This document shows positions 35,039 to 44,457 of a stretch of DNA of 64,000 nucleotides, in pieces. Made by a program: the position numbers and the translations under genes. Position 1 is the first letter of the stretch. The number at the start of each line of letters is the position of its first letter. The notes beneath the pieces are model-generated. The model made no database searches. It was given only the letters and a program-made list of their open reading frames with translations, and had not been told where the DNA came from. Source of the DNA: Kitasatospora purpeofusca (lineage in GTDB: Bacteria > Actinomycetota > Actinomycetes > Streptomycetales > Streptomycetaceae); contig NZ_JODS01000022.1 of NCBI RefSeq assembly GCF_000718025.1, positions 124,001-188,000 on the forward strand. Direction: 5' to 3'.

Positions 35039-35118
35039 CCCCGCCGCCGGTCCGCCCGCCCACGGCCCGCCCCACGCTCCACCGCTCAACCACTAGCTCG
35101 CTACGAAGGGACACCCCC

Positions 35119-35379
35119 GTGAGCAACACCCTCAACTATCCAGAACTCGCGGAACTCATCCGGGCCCGGGCCGGCGTCGAGATCGACCCGGTCGAACTGG
35201 AGCGGCCCGGAGCCGATTTCGACGAGTTCGGCGTGGACTCCCTCGGCCTGCTCGGCGTGGTCGGCGAGCTGGAGAACCGGCACGGAGTGAAGGTCACCAA
35301 CGGCGCGGAGTCGGCCAAGACCCCGGCCGAGTTCCTGGCCCTGGTGAACTCCGCCGTGACCGCGAAGGCGGGTGCCTGA
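35119..35379 (+). CDS. whiE-V: Acyl carrier protein of the spore pigment PKS (WhiE-ORFV type)
   Basis: An 86-residue ACP. Ser41 in FGVDSLGLL is the phosphopantetheine attachment site. The GTG start is preceded by GAAGGGA. It carries the growing polyketide for the KS-alpha/KS-beta pair. It begins 80 bp after KS-beta, and the aromatase gene starts one base after its stop. Confidence 0.94.
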   Translation: MSNTLNYPELAELIRARAGVEIDPVELERPGADFDEFGVDSLGLLGVVGELENRHGVKVTNGAESAKTPAEFLALVNSAVTAKAGA

Positions 35380-35380
35380 G

Positions 35381-35836
35381 ATGCCCGGACACACGGACAA
35401 CGAGATCGTCATCGCGGCCCCGCTCGACCTCGTCTGGGAGATCACCAACGACCTGGAGAACTGGCCGCAGCTGTTCAGCGAGTACGCCTCCGTCGAGGTG
35501 CTGGAGCGCGACGGCGACCGGGTCACCTTCCGGCTGACCATGCACCCGGACGACGACGGCAAGGTCTGGAGCTGGGTCTCCGAGCGGACCACCGACCGCG
35601 CCGAGCTCGCGGTGCGGGCCCGGCGGGTCGAACCCGGCCCGTTCGAGTTCATGGAGATCCACTGGGAGTACTCGGAGGTGCCGTCCGGCACCCGGATGCG
35701 CTGGGTGCAGGACTTCGCGATGAAGCCCACCGCGCCCGTCGACGACGACGGCATGGTCAACCACATCAACCGCAACTCCCGGATCCAGATGCAGCTGATC
35801 CGCGAGAAGGTCGAGAAGAAGGCCGCGGAGCTCTGA
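35381..35836 (+). CDS. whiE-VI: Polyketide aromatase/cyclase, SRPBCC fold (WhiE-ORFVI type)
   Basis: A 151-residue monodomain aromatase/cyclase. It begins with a START-like strand and EITNDLENWPQLFSEYASVEVL, the signature of TcmN/WhiE-type aromatases. It should fold and aromatise the first ring of the nascent polyketide. The ATG lies one base after the ACP stop; three bases separate it from the next gene. Confidence 0.94.
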   Translation: MPGHTDNEIVIAAPLDLVWEITNDLENWPQLFSEYASVEVLERDGDRVTFRLTMHPDDDGKVWSWVSERTTDRAELAVRARRVEPGPFEFMEIHWEYSEVPSGTRMRWVQDFAMKPTAPVDDDGMVNHINRNSRIQMQLIREKVEKKAAEL

Positions 35837-35839
35837 GCC

Positions 35840-36205
35840 ATGACCTCCCCCACGACCGAGAACCGGACCACCGGGATCCACCGCGCGCTGATCGTCGCCC
35901 GGATGAAGCCCGACGCGGCCACCGGGATCGCCGAGGCCTTCGCCGACTCCGACAACCGGGGTGAACTCCCCCACCTGATCGGCGTCACCGGGCGCAGCCT
36001 GTTCCAGTTCGGCGATGTGTACCTGCACCTCATCGAGGCGGACCGGCCGCCCGGACCGGCCGTCGCCCAGGTGGTCGGCCACCCCGAGTTCCGCTCCCTC
36101 AGCGACACGCTGACCGCCTACGTCCAGGCGTACGACCCGGCCACCTGGCGGGGGCCGAAGGACGCGATGGCGCGCGAGTTCTACCGCTGGGAGCGCCGCG
36201 GCTGA
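35840..36205 (+). CDS. whiE-VII: TcmI-family polyketide cyclase (WhiE-ORFVII type)
   Basis: A 121-residue small cyclase with a ferredoxin-like fold. ALIVARMKPDAATGIAEAFADSD, IGVTGRSLFQFGDVYLHLIE and the closing AREFYRW pattern are those of the TcmI family. It should close later rings of the pigment polyketide. It is the last gene of the operon, 39 bp before a strong terminator hairpin. Confidence 0.94.
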   Translation: MTSPTTENRTTGIHRALIVARMKPDAATGIAEAFADSDNRGELPHLIGVTGRSLFQFGDVYLHLIEADRPPGPAVAQVVGHPEFRSLSDTLTAYVQAYDPATWRGPKDAMAREFYRWERRG

Positions 36206-36243
36206 GCGTGCACCGGTGACACGACGCGACATGACGTGACACG

Positions 36244-36289
36244 ACGAGCGGACACCCCGCGGGCCTCGGGCCCCGGGGTGTCCGCTCGT
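36244..36289. terminator. Bidirectional terminator, whiE-type operon / NRPS operon
   Basis: A perfect 16-bp stem (36244-36259 with 36274-36289) with a 14-nt GC-rich loop, between the two convergent biosynthetic operons. Confidence 0.88.
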
Positions 36290-36371
36290 GCGGGCGGGTG
36301 GTGCGGGCGGCTCGTGCGGGCGGCTCGTGCGCCGCCGCCGGAGCGCCGGTGCGTCCGGGCCGGCTGTGCCG

Positions 36372-39254
36372 TCAGTGCGTCCCGGCGGGCTGTGCCGTCA
36401 TCGCGGCGAGCACGGTGCGCCAGTCCTCGCCGGGCTCCGGGGCCAGCGGCCCGGCGAGCGCGTCGGCCCGGTAGGACCAGGGGCGCAGCAGCTCCGCCTC
36501 GGCGTCCGGGCCGTGCGCGACGGTGCTCGACGAGCCGAGCAGCCGGACCAGTTCGGCGGTGAACTCGGCCCAGGAGACGTGGCCGGTGACGGCGTTGACG
36601 ATCCGGCCGGGCGCGTCGCCGAGGCTCGCCGTCACCGCCCGGGCCAGCGCGGCGGAGTGCACCCAGCTCGCCCCGGCCCACCCGGCCGAGGGCTCCGGCA
36701 GCAGGATCGGGCGGCCGGCCAGTGCGGCCTGGTAGAGCGCGCCGGTGGCGCCCCAGCGGAGCTGGTCGCGCAGCCGCCGGTGCGGGCCCCAGACGATCGG
36801 CGAGCGGACCACCGAGACCGGGCCGGGCGCCGTCGCGGCGGCGTCCAGCAGGATCCGCTCGCAGTCGAGCTTCGCCTGCCCGTACGGGGTGAGCGGTCCG
36901 GCCGAGGGGCCGCCCTCGGCGACCTCCCCGGGCTCCGGCCGGCCGTAGGCGTCGATGCTGCTGACGAAGACGAAACCGCCGGTGCCGCGCCAGCCCTCGA
37001 CCAGGATCCGCATGGCGGCGAGGTCGACGGCGTGCTCGGTGAAGGTGCAGGCGGCGTGGATCACCGTCTCCGCGCCCTCGACGGCCCGGCGCAGGCTGTC
37101 CGGGTCGGCGAGGTCGCCCTCGGCGACCTCCACCCCGGCACCGGCCACCAGATGGGCCGACTCGGGGCGGACCAGGGCCCGCACGGGGCGGCCCTGGGCG
37201 AGGAGTTCCTGGAGCAGGGCGGCGCCGACGCCGCCGCTGGCGCCGGTGAGCAGCACCGTCCCGGCCCGGGCGGCGGGGGCGGTCCCGGTGCCGGCGGCGG
37301 TGCGGCGGGCGCCGCTGCCGCGTTCGGCGGCGCGCTCGGCCAGCAGGGCGGCCAGGGCGCGCGGGGTCCGCCGCTCCAGCACGTCCAGGCCGGTCAGCGG
37401 CAGGCCGAGCCGCGCGCGGAGCCGCTCCGCCAGTTGCACGGCCACCAGTGAGTGGCCGCCCAGGCCGAAGAAGTCGCCCTCGGCCGGCGGCCGGGCGCCG
37501 AGCAGTTCGGCGAACACGTCGCGCACGGTGTCCAGGTGCGCGGTGGGCGCGCCGGGGAGCCGGGCCGGGTCGAGGGCGCCGTCGGAGCGGCGCGGGATGC
37601 GGTCCAGCAGGGTGACGGCGTGCGGGAGCGCGGCGGGATCCGCGAGCCGGCGCCGGAGGGCGGCGCGCAGCTCGGCGCCGCTGGGGGCGACCGGGCCGCT
37701 GACGGTCGCGTAGGCGAGGGCGGGGCCGTGCTCGGCGAGGTGCAGGGCGGCGTCGGTGACCCGGGGGTCGGCGAGCAGGGCGGCGACGGCGGGGTGGTGG
37801 TCGCCGGCCTGCTGCTCACCGACCGGCCGCTCCCCTACCGGCTCGTCGAGGAGGCGCTCGCCGGGGAGGCGGGACAGCGGGCGGTCGGCGTCGGCGGCCA
37901 CGGCCGTCAGCAGTTCGGCGAAGACGGTGTGCAGCCGGCCCGCGGTGGCCCCGTCCAGGACGGCCGGGTCGTGCTGGAGCAGGCAGCGCGGCCTCGGGCC
38001 GTCCTCGACCAGCAGCGTCAGGCCGAACTTGGCGAGCCCGAGGTCGACCTCCACCGCCTCGGCGGCGAGGCCCGGCAGCGCCAGCGGCTCGGCCGGGTGG
38101 ACCAGATCGCAGCTCACGGCGAGCAGCGGGGTGCCGTCGGCGCCCCGGGCGGCGGCGCCGAGGCGTTCGACGACCAGGTCGAAGGGCACCTCGTGGTGCT
38201 CCTGGGCGTCCAGCAGGGCGGTGCGGACGACGGCCAGCAGCTCGGTGAACAGCGGGTCGCCGTCGGGCTCGGGCAGTCGGGCGCGGACCGGCAGGGTGTT
38301 GACCTGGAGGCCGATCAGCCGCCGCAGTTCGGGCCGGGCGCGGTGGCCTCCGGCGCAGCCGAGCACCAGGTCGGAGCCGCCGGTGGCGGCGCGCAGGGCC
38401 GCGAAGGCGGCGGTCAGGACGACGGTGAACGCGGTCGCCCCGTGCCGGGCGCCGAGCCGGCGCAGTCCTTCCATGGTGTCGGCGGTGAGCGGGGCGCTGT
38501 GCAGGACGGCGCGGCGCTCGGGGGTGCCGGGCGGGACGGGGCGCAGCAGCGGCAGCGGGCCGGCGCCGGTGAGCCGGGCGGCCCGGGCGGCGGCCGCGTC
38601 GGCGAGCCGGTCGTCGCGGACGCGTTCCCAGCGGGCGTAGTCGGCGTACTGGAGCTCGGGTTCGGGCAGGCCGGCCGGGCGGCCTTCGGCGGCGGCCGCG
38701 TACAGGGCGCCGAGTTCCTCCGCGAGGACGGGCAGCGAGCCGCCGTCGATCGCGATGTGATGGACCGTCATCAGCAGGGTGTGGTCCTCCGGGGCGTGCC
38801 GCAGGAGCAGCGCGCGCAGGGCGGGCCCTGCGGCGAGGTCGAACGGGCGGGCCGCCTCGGCGTGCAGCAGGGCGGCGGCCTCCTCGGGGGTGGCGTCCCG
38901 GACCGGGAGCGGGACCGGGGCGGGCGGTGCGGGCTCCTGGTGCGGCCGGTCGTCCTGGTGGCCGTAGCGGGTGCGCAGGATGTGGTGGCGGTCGGTGAGG
39001 CCGGTCAGGGCGGCGGCGAGGGCGTCCCGGTCCAGCGGGCCGCGCAGCCGGGTGGCGAGCGGGACGTGGTAGCGGGGGCCGCCCTGGCCGAGGCGGTCCA
39101 TCAGCCACATCCGCTGCTGGGCGTGGGAGAGCGGAGCCGGACCGGGGCCGGTGGCGCGCGGGACCGGGCCGGCGGCCGGGGTGCCGGGCGCGGGCGTCCT
39201 GCTGCGACCGCGGGCCCGGCGGAGCAGTTCGGCCTGGTCGATCGGGGCGGTCAT
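36372..39254 (-). CDS. NRPS protein C-T-SDR (condensation, carrier, terminal reductase-like domain)
   Basis: A 960-residue protein. The condensation domain (about 40-460) has the active motif HHIAIDGGS. A thiolation domain at about residue 600 has its phosphopantetheine Ser in LGGHSLVA. The C-terminal 300 residues form an extended-SDR domain with TGASGGVGAAL and a YGQAK catalytic pair. There is no adenylation or thioesterase domain. As the last enzyme of the line it may release the product by NAD(P)H-dependent reduction or act on a tethered intermediate; this is inference. The ATG overlaps the preceding A-T stop (ATGA). Confidence 0.88.
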   Translation of the reverse strand: MTAPIDQAELLRRARGRSRTPAPGTPAAGPVPRATGPGPAPLSHAQQRMWLMDRLGQGGPRYHVPLATRLRGPLDRDALAAALTGLTDRHHILRTRYGHQDDRPHQEPAPPAPVPLPVRDATPEEAAALLHAEAARPFDLAAGPALRALLLRHAPEDHTLLMTVHHIAIDGGSLPVLAEELGALYAAAAEGRPAGLPEPELQYADYARWERVRDDRLADAAAARAARLTGAGPLPLLRPVPPGTPERRAVLHSAPLTADTMEGLRRLGARHGATAFTVVLTAAFAALRAATGGSDLVLGCAGGHRARPELRRLIGLQVNTLPVRARLPEPDGDPLFTELLAVVRTALLDAQEHHEVPFDLVVERLGAAARGADGTPLLAVSCDLVHPAEPLALPGLAAEAVEVDLGLAKFGLTLLVEDGPRPRCLLQHDPAVLDGATAGRLHTVFAELLTAVAADADRPLSRLPGERLLDEPVGERPVGEQQAGDHHPAVAALLADPRVTDAALHLAEHGPALAYATVSGPVAPSGAELRAALRRRLADPAALPHAVTLLDRIPRRSDGALDPARLPGAPTAHLDTVRDVFAELLGARPPAEGDFFGLGGHSLVAVQLAERLRARLGLPLTGLDVLERRTPRALAALLAERAAERGSGARRTAAGTGTAPAARAGTVLLTGASGGVGAALLQELLAQGRPVRALVRPESAHLVAGAGVEVAEGDLADPDSLRRAVEGAETVIHAACTFTEHAVDLAAMRILVEGWRGTGGFVFVSSIDAYGRPEPGEVAEGGPSAGPLTPYGQAKLDCERILLDAAATAPGPVSVVRSPIVWGPHRRLRDQLRWGATGALYQAALAGRPILLPEPSAGWAGASWVHSAALARAVTASLGDAPGRIVNAVTGHVSWAEFTAELVRLLGSSSTVAHGPDAEAELLRPWSYRADALAGPLAPEPGEDWRTVLAAMTAQPAGTH

Positions 39255-41191
39255 CGGGTGGACTCCTGGGGGTGGGCGCCGGCGGTCACGAGGTCGGCCG
39301 CCCCGGTCGCGTTGATGGACCCGGCGGAATCGGCGGAACCGGCGGACCCGGCGGAATCGGCCGCGAGCAGGGCGCGTTCGATCAGGGCGGCCTGGCCGGC
39401 CACCGTGGGCCGGTTCAGGAAGTCGCCGAGCGGCAGCTCGACGCCCAGGTCCTCGCGGAGGTCGTCGACCACCCACATGGCGAGCAGCGAATGGCCGCCC
39501 AGGGCGAAGAACTCCGCGTCGGGGGTGGTCACTTCGGTCTCCAGGGCGCGCGACCAGGCGGCCGCGACGACCTGCTCGATCGGGCCGAGGGCGGCGGACT
39601 CGGAGGCGGGCTGGACGGCGGACCCGGCGGACCCGACCGGCTCCTCCTCGGCGGCCAGCGCCCGGCGGTCGACCTTGCCACTGCCGGTGAGCGGCAGGGC
39701 GTCCAGCACCGTCCAGGCGGTCGGCACCAGATGGGCCGGGAGGCGCTCGGCGAGCTGCCGGCGCAGCGACTCGGGCGCCGGGCGGACGCCCTCGGCGGCG
39801 ACCACGAAGGCGGTGAGCGCGGCGTCCTCGCGCCCCGCGCGGCGCACCACCACGGCCGCCTCGGCGACCTCGGGCAGGCCGCGCAGCGCGTGCTCGACCT
39901 CGCCGGGCTCGATCCGGTAGCCGCGCACCTTCACCTGATCGTCCAGCCGGCCGTGGAAGTCGAGGGTGCCGTCCGGCCGCCGGGAGACCAGGTCTCCGGT
40001 GCCGTACGCCCGTCCCAGGCCGGGGAGTTCGACGAAACGTTCGGCCGTCAGCTCGGGCCGGTCGAGATAGCCGAGCGCCAGCCGTCCGGTCAGCCAGAGT
40101 TCGCCGCGGGTGCCGTCCGGGACGGGTCGGCGGTCCTGGTCGAGGACGGCGGCGCCGGTGCCGCCGAACGGGCGGCCGATCGGCACCGGGCCCGCGCAGT
40201 CCGCGGGCCGGACGCGGTGCAGGGTGGCGAAGGTGGTGGCCTCGGTCGGGCCGTAGCCGTTGACCAGTTCGAGCCACGGGTAGGTCCGCAGCACGGCGCC
40301 GGCGTGCTCGGCCGCGAGCGCCTCGCCGCCGACGACGACGTGCCGCAGCACACCGAAGATCCGTGAGCCGCGCGCGGCGAGCTGGTGGAACAGGGCGGTG
40401 GCGAGCACGGCGTGGGTGACGCCGAACCGCTCGACGTCGCGGGCGAGTTCCTCGGCGCTGGGGCGTTCGGCGGTCGGCACGGCGAGCGCGGCGCCGTTGG
40501 CCAGCGGGCCCCAGAGTTCCAGGGTGGAGAGGTCGAAGCCGGCGGAGGTGCGGACCAGCATCCGGTCGCCGGGCCGCAGCAGGACCCCGTCGGCGGCGGT
40601 GACCAGGCCGGTGACGGCGTGGTGCGGCACCAGCACGCCCTTGGGGCGCCCGGTGGAGCCGGAGGTGAAGTACACGATGGCGGCGGCGGCCGGGTCCGGG
40701 TCGACCGGAGCGGGCCCGTGCTCGTCGTCGCCGGTCCCGGTGGGGCCGGTCTCGGTGAGCACCAGCGAGCGGTCCTCGGCCAGGTGGAGTTCGGCCAGCA
40801 GCGCCTTGTCGCCGAGGGTGAGCCGGGCGGCGGCGTCGTCGAGCATCGCGGTGAGGCGCGCGGCCGGGTACGCCGGGTCGAGCGGCAGCACATGGCCGCC
40901 GGCCCACCAGACGGCGAGGTGGGCGACGGCGATCCGGCTGCCGCGGGCGCAGAGCACGCCGACGGCGCTGCCGGGGGCGACCCCGCGGGCGGTCAGCTCG
41001 GCGGCCAACCGCCTGGCGTTGTCGACGAGTTCGCGGTAGGTCAGGGTGGTGGTGCCGTCGGTGACGGCGAGCGCCTCGGGGCGCTCGGCGGCCTGCCGGG
41101 CGACCAGCGCCGGGACGGTGGCGGCGCCTGCGGTCGGAACGTCGGCGGCCGGAGCGGCGGCGGGACCGGCGGTGGAGCGGGAGGGAGTCAT
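39251..41191 (-). CDS. NRPS adenylation-thiolation didomain protein
   Basis: A 646-residue A-T protein. The adenylation domain spans about 30-535, with P-loop FTSGSTGRPKG, A5 NGYGPTEATT, A7 YGTGDLV and the catalytic Lys motif GSGKVDRR. The thiolation Ser is in LGGHSLLAM. Binding-pocket residues read by eye begin Asp-Leu-Thr (in GFDLSTLELW), indicating an alpha-amino acid with a free amine contact, but the substrate is not assigned. The linker at about 615-630 is a Ser/Ala/Gly repeat. It lies 77 bp after the other A-T gene and is coupled to the C-T-SDR gene. Confidence 0.9.
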   Translation of the reverse strand: MTPSRSTAGPAAAPAADVPTAGAATVPALVARQAAERPEALAVTDGTTTLTYRELVDNARRLAAELTARGVAPGSAVGVLCARGSRIAVAHLAVWWAGGHVLPLDPAYPAARLTAMLDDAAARLTLGDKALLAELHLAEDRSLVLTETGPTGTGDDEHGPAPVDPDPAAAAIVYFTSGSTGRPKGVLVPHHAVTGLVTAADGVLLRPGDRMLVRTSAGFDLSTLELWGPLANGAALAVPTAERPSAEELARDVERFGVTHAVLATALFHQLAARGSRIFGVLRHVVVGGEALAAEHAGAVLRTYPWLELVNGYGPTEATTFATLHRVRPADCAGPVPIGRPFGGTGAAVLDQDRRPVPDGTRGELWLTGRLALGYLDRPELTAERFVELPGLGRAYGTGDLVSRRPDGTLDFHGRLDDQVKVRGYRIEPGEVEHALRGLPEVAEAAVVVRRAGREDAALTAFVVAAEGVRPAPESLRRQLAERLPAHLVPTAWTVLDALPLTGSGKVDRRALAAEEEPVGSAGSAVQPASESAALGPIEQVVAAAWSRALETEVTTPDAEFFALGGHSLLAMWVVDDLREDLGVELPLGDFLNRPTVAGQAALIERALLAADSAGSAGSADSAGSINATGAADLVTAGAHPQESTR

Positions 41192-41268
41192 AGGAGGTCA
41201 GCCTTCCGGGCGCCCCGGCGGTGGGCCGGGGCGCCGTGCGACGGTGGGCGGGAGGGAGGGGCGGCCGG

Positions 41269-43170
41269 TCAGCCCGCGGCGGCGCCCGGACGGCGCTCGT
41301 CGACCAGCCGGGCCACCGCGCGCAGATCGGGCTGGCGCAGCAGCGCCGGGGCCCGCAGCCGGACCTCGAACTCCTCCTCCAGGGCGGCCAGCAGCCGCGC
41401 GGCGGTGACCGAAGTCCCGCCCGCGTCCAGGAAGTTGTCCGAGGGGGCGAGGTCGGTCCGGCCGAGCAGGCCGGCGCAGATCCGGAGCAGCGTCCGCTCG
41501 GTCGGCGTGGCGGCCCCGTCGGCCCCGGACCCGGCGGAGCGCTCGGCGTCCTGCTGGGCCTCGGCCTCCTCGGCCTTGAGCAGCGCGGCCCGGTCGATCT
41601 TGCCGTTGGCGTCCAGCGGGAAGCCGTCGACCAGCCGCAGCAGGCTCGGCACCGCCTGCTCGGGCAGCCAGGGCCGCACCGCCGCCAGCAGTTCGGCGCC
41701 GTCCACCGGGGCGCCCTCGGTCGCGGGCTGGGCGAAGGCCAGCAGTTGGGCGCCGCCCACCGGGGCCGGGCGGGCGACCACGGCGGCGCGCCGCACCCGG
41801 GGGTCGCGCTCCAGGGCGGCCTCGACCTCGGCCGGTTCGATCCGGACACCGCTGACCTTGACCTGGTCGTCCAGTCGGCCGAGGAACTCCAGCACCCCGT
41901 CCGCGCGCATCAGCACCCGGTCGCCGGTGCGGTAGACCCGGTCGGTGCCGTCGAGGTCGTCGGGAGCGGAGACGAAGCGCTCGGCGGTCAGCGCCGCGTC
42001 GAGGTAGCCGATGGCCAGGCCCTGGCCGCCGATCCGCAGTTCGCCGGCCTCGCCGCGCGGCAGCGGCCGGCCGTTCTCGTCGGTGACCAGGACGATCGCG
42101 CCGGGGACGGGCCGGCCGATCGGCGGTGCACCGGCGCCGTGCTCGGCACCCGGCGCCATGCTGTGCACGGTGGTGGTGACGGTCGCCTCGGCCGGGCCGT
42201 AGGCGTTGTGGACGGTCGCCGTGACGTCCGGGCCGGGGGTGCGGCGGAGCCGGTCGCCGCCGACGGTGAGGTGGCGCAGCGGCAGGTCGGCGGGCCAGGG
42301 CCGGTCGAGCACGGGCTCGGCGAGCGGGGTGGGCAGCACGCCGACGGTGATGCCGGCGGTGCGCCACCAGTCGGTGAGCGCGGCCGGGTCCCAGCGGACG
42401 GCCTCGGGGGCGACGCAGAGCGCCGCGCCGGAGGTGAGGCCGGCCCACAGCTCCATCAGGTGCGGGTCGAACGAGACGCCGATGAGCAGGCTGTGCCGGT
42501 CGCCGGGGCCGAGGCCGGTCAGTTCGCGGTACCAGGTGAGCAGGGCGCCGAGCGCGGTCTGCCCGACGGCGACGGCCTTCGGCAGGCCGGTGGAGCCGGA
42601 GGTGAGCACGGTGTACTGGGTGCCCCTGGGGGCGCGGACGGCCTCCGCGCCGTCCGCTCCCGCACCGTCCGCGCCCGCACCGTCGGCGGACTCGGCGAAG
42701 GCGGCCACGATCCCGGTGGCGCCCGGGGCGGTGAGCGGGTGGTGCCGGCCGTCCCGGTGGGCGGGCGGCAGCAGCGCCGGGTCCCCGATCAGGCAGGCGG
42801 GGCGCAGCTGTTCGGCGACGGCCCGGAGCCGGCGCTCGCCGGGGCGCGGGCCGAGCGGCAGGTGGACGGCGCCGATCCGGGCGACGGCCAGGGTGGCGGC
42901 GACCAGGGCCGCGGAGTGGTCGAGGCAGAGGCCGACCAGGTCGCCGGGGCGGACCCGCCCGGCGAGCTGCCCGGCGATCGCGTCGGCGAGGCGGTCGAGT
43001 TCGGCGTAGCTCAGGGTGAGCCCGCCGTCGATCAGCGCGGGCGCGTCCGGGGTGCGGCGGGCCCAGCTGGTGAAGAGGTCGAGCACGGCGCCGTCGCGGT
43101 GCGGGCGGCCGTAGGCAACGGAGAGGCCGGGCAGCAGCCCGGACAGGGGCCGGTCCTGGATGGTGGTCAT
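41269..43170 (-). CDS. NRPS adenylation-thiolation didomain protein
   Basis: A 633-residue A-T protein. The adenylation domain has P-loop LTSGSTGLPKA, A5 NAYGPAEATV, A7 YRTGDRV and the Lys motif ANGKIDRA. The thiolation Ser is in DAGGTSVTA. The pocket starts Asp-Pro in VSFDPHLMELW, so an amino-acid substrate is likely but unassigned. A short Gly/Ala/Asp repeat lies around residue 165. It begins 39 bp after the acyl-CoA dehydrogenase gene, which may oxidise the substrate bound to this carrier. Confidence 0.9.
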   Translation of the reverse strand: MTTIQDRPLSGLLPGLSVAYGRPHRDGAVLDLFTSWARRTPDAPALIDGGLTLSYAELDRLADAIAGQLAGRVRPGDLVGLCLDHSAALVAATLAVARIGAVHLPLGPRPGERRLRAVAEQLRPACLIGDPALLPPAHRDGRHHPLTAPGATGIVAAFAESADGAGADGAGADGAEAVRAPRGTQYTVLTSGSTGLPKAVAVGQTALGALLTWYRELTGLGPGDRHSLLIGVSFDPHLMELWAGLTSGAALCVAPEAVRWDPAALTDWWRTAGITVGVLPTPLAEPVLDRPWPADLPLRHLTVGGDRLRRTPGPDVTATVHNAYGPAEATVTTTVHSMAPGAEHGAGAPPIGRPVPGAIVLVTDENGRPLPRGEAGELRIGGQGLAIGYLDAALTAERFVSAPDDLDGTDRVYRTGDRVLMRADGVLEFLGRLDDQVKVSGVRIEPAEVEAALERDPRVRRAAVVARPAPVGGAQLLAFAQPATEGAPVDGAELLAAVRPWLPEQAVPSLLRLVDGFPLDANGKIDRAALLKAEEAEAQQDAERSAGSGADGAATPTERTLLRICAGLLGRTDLAPSDNFLDAGGTSVTAARLLAALEEEFEVRLRAPALLRQPDLRAVARLVDERRPGAAAG

Positions 43171-43209
43171 GACGGGGTCCTCCGGACGTCGATGGATGGT
43201 CGGTACGGG

Positions 43210-44457
43210 TCAGCCCAGGCCCATGGCCCGGGCCACGATCACCTTCTGGACCTCGGAGGTCCCTTCGATGATGGTGGTCATCCGGACGTAGCGGTAGAGG
43301 TACTCCAGCGGGTGGCCCCGCACCCAGCCCGTGGCGCCGTGCACCTGGAGCGCGCGGTCGACGGCCCGGACGGCGGTCTCGGAGGAGGTCAGCTTGGCGA
43401 GCGCGGCGTTCTCGGGCGCCTCGGTGCCCTCGTCGACCAGCCGGGCGCAGGCGAGGGTGAGCAGCTTGGCGGCCTCGACCTCGGCGCGGGTGCGGACCAG
43501 GTGGTCCTGGATGTGCTGGTAGTCGCCGATCGGCTGCCCGAAGGCCTGCCGCTCGCGGGCGTACTCGACGCCGAGCCGCAGCGCGTACTCGGCGATGCCG
43601 TCGCACATCGCGGCGACGACCAGCCGGCCCCGGGAGAGGCTGTCCATGGCGAGCCCGGTGGCGGCGCCGATGCCGTCCTCGCCGCCGATCACCGCGGCCG
43701 CCGGGGCGTGCAGCCGGTCCAGCACCAGCTCGAACAGCGGCTCCCCGGACATGCCCTCGTAGCGCTGGCCGATGCGCAGCCCGGGGTGGTCCATCGGGAG
43801 GACGAAGGCGGTGGCGCCGGCGGTCGGACCGGCGCCGTCGCCGAGGTCGGTGGCGGCGACCACGAGCGCGAGGTCGGCGCGGTCGGCGTTGCTGACGAAG
43901 GTCTTGCGGCCGTTCAGCAGCCAGCCGTCGCCGTCGCGGACGGCGGTGGTGGTGAGCCGGAACGCGTCGGAGCCGGCCTGGGGTTCGGTGAGCGCGAGGC
44001 AGCGGGTGCGCTCGCCGCGCACCAGCGGGACCAGGTGGCGCTCGATCTGCTCGGGGGTGCCGTGCCGCAGCAGCGGGCTGGGCCCGTCGGAGCCGGCCAG
44101 CGCGTAGGGGGCGAGCGGGCAGCCGCTGCGCCCGGCGGCGTGGTGGAGCAGCACGACGGCGGTGAACGGCATGCCGGAGCCGCCGAGTTCCTCCGGGTAG
44201 TCGCCGGCGTAGAAGCCGAGGGCGGCGGAGCGCTTGCGGACGTAGGTCCGCAGGTCGGCCGGCGGCTGTTCGGCGGACTCCGCCAACTCGGCGGCGAGCG
44301 GTTCGAGTTCGCGGCGGACGAAGCTCTCGAAGGCGGCCACGAGTTCGCGGTGCTCGGCCTCCAGGACGGCGGAGGGCGCGGACAGGCCGGTGCCGGTGGC
44401 GGGACGGACGGCCGCGGCGGGACGGGCGGCGGCGGGGCCGGGGGCGGTGAGGGTCAC
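43210..44457 (-). CDS. Acyl-CoA dehydrogenase-family flavoprotein of the NRPS cluster
   Basis: A 415-residue acyl-CoA dehydrogenase homologue. It has ALTEPQAGSDAFRL and GRKTFVSNADRADL in the middle domain, and RQAFGQPIGDYQHIQ, then QVHGATGWVRGHPLEYLYRYVR and IIEGTSEVQK at the C terminus. In NRPS clusters such enzymes usually introduce a double bond in a carrier-bound amino or fatty acyl group (compare prolyl-carrier dehydrogenases). The GTG start overlaps the stop of the C-A-T gene (GTGA). Confidence 0.9.
   Translation of the reverse strand: MTLTAPGPAAARPAAAVRPATGTGLSAPSAVLEAEHRELVAAFESFVRRELEPLAAELAESAEQPPADLRTYVRKRSAALGFYAGDYPEELGGSGMPFTAVVLLHHAAGRSGCPLAPYALAGSDGPSPLLRHGTPEQIERHLVPLVRGERTRCLALTEPQAGSDAFRLTTTAVRDGDGWLLNGRKTFVSNADRADLALVVAATDLGDGAGPTAGATAFVLPMDHPGLRIGQRYEGMSGEPLFELVLDRLHAPAAAVIGGEDGIGAATGLAMDSLSRGRLVVAAMCDGIAEYALRLGVEYARERQAFGQPIGDYQHIQDHLVRTRAEVEAAKLLTLACARLVDEGTEAPENAALAKLTSSETAVRAVDRALQVHGATGWVRGHPLEYLYRYVRMTTIIEGTSEVQKVIVARAMGLG

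Noticed and set aside
36372..41849. A single 1825-codon NRPS-like frame
   Set aside because: The upstream half is a shadow of the A-T gene in another frame; the real C-T-SDR protein starts at 39254 with an ATGA overlap.
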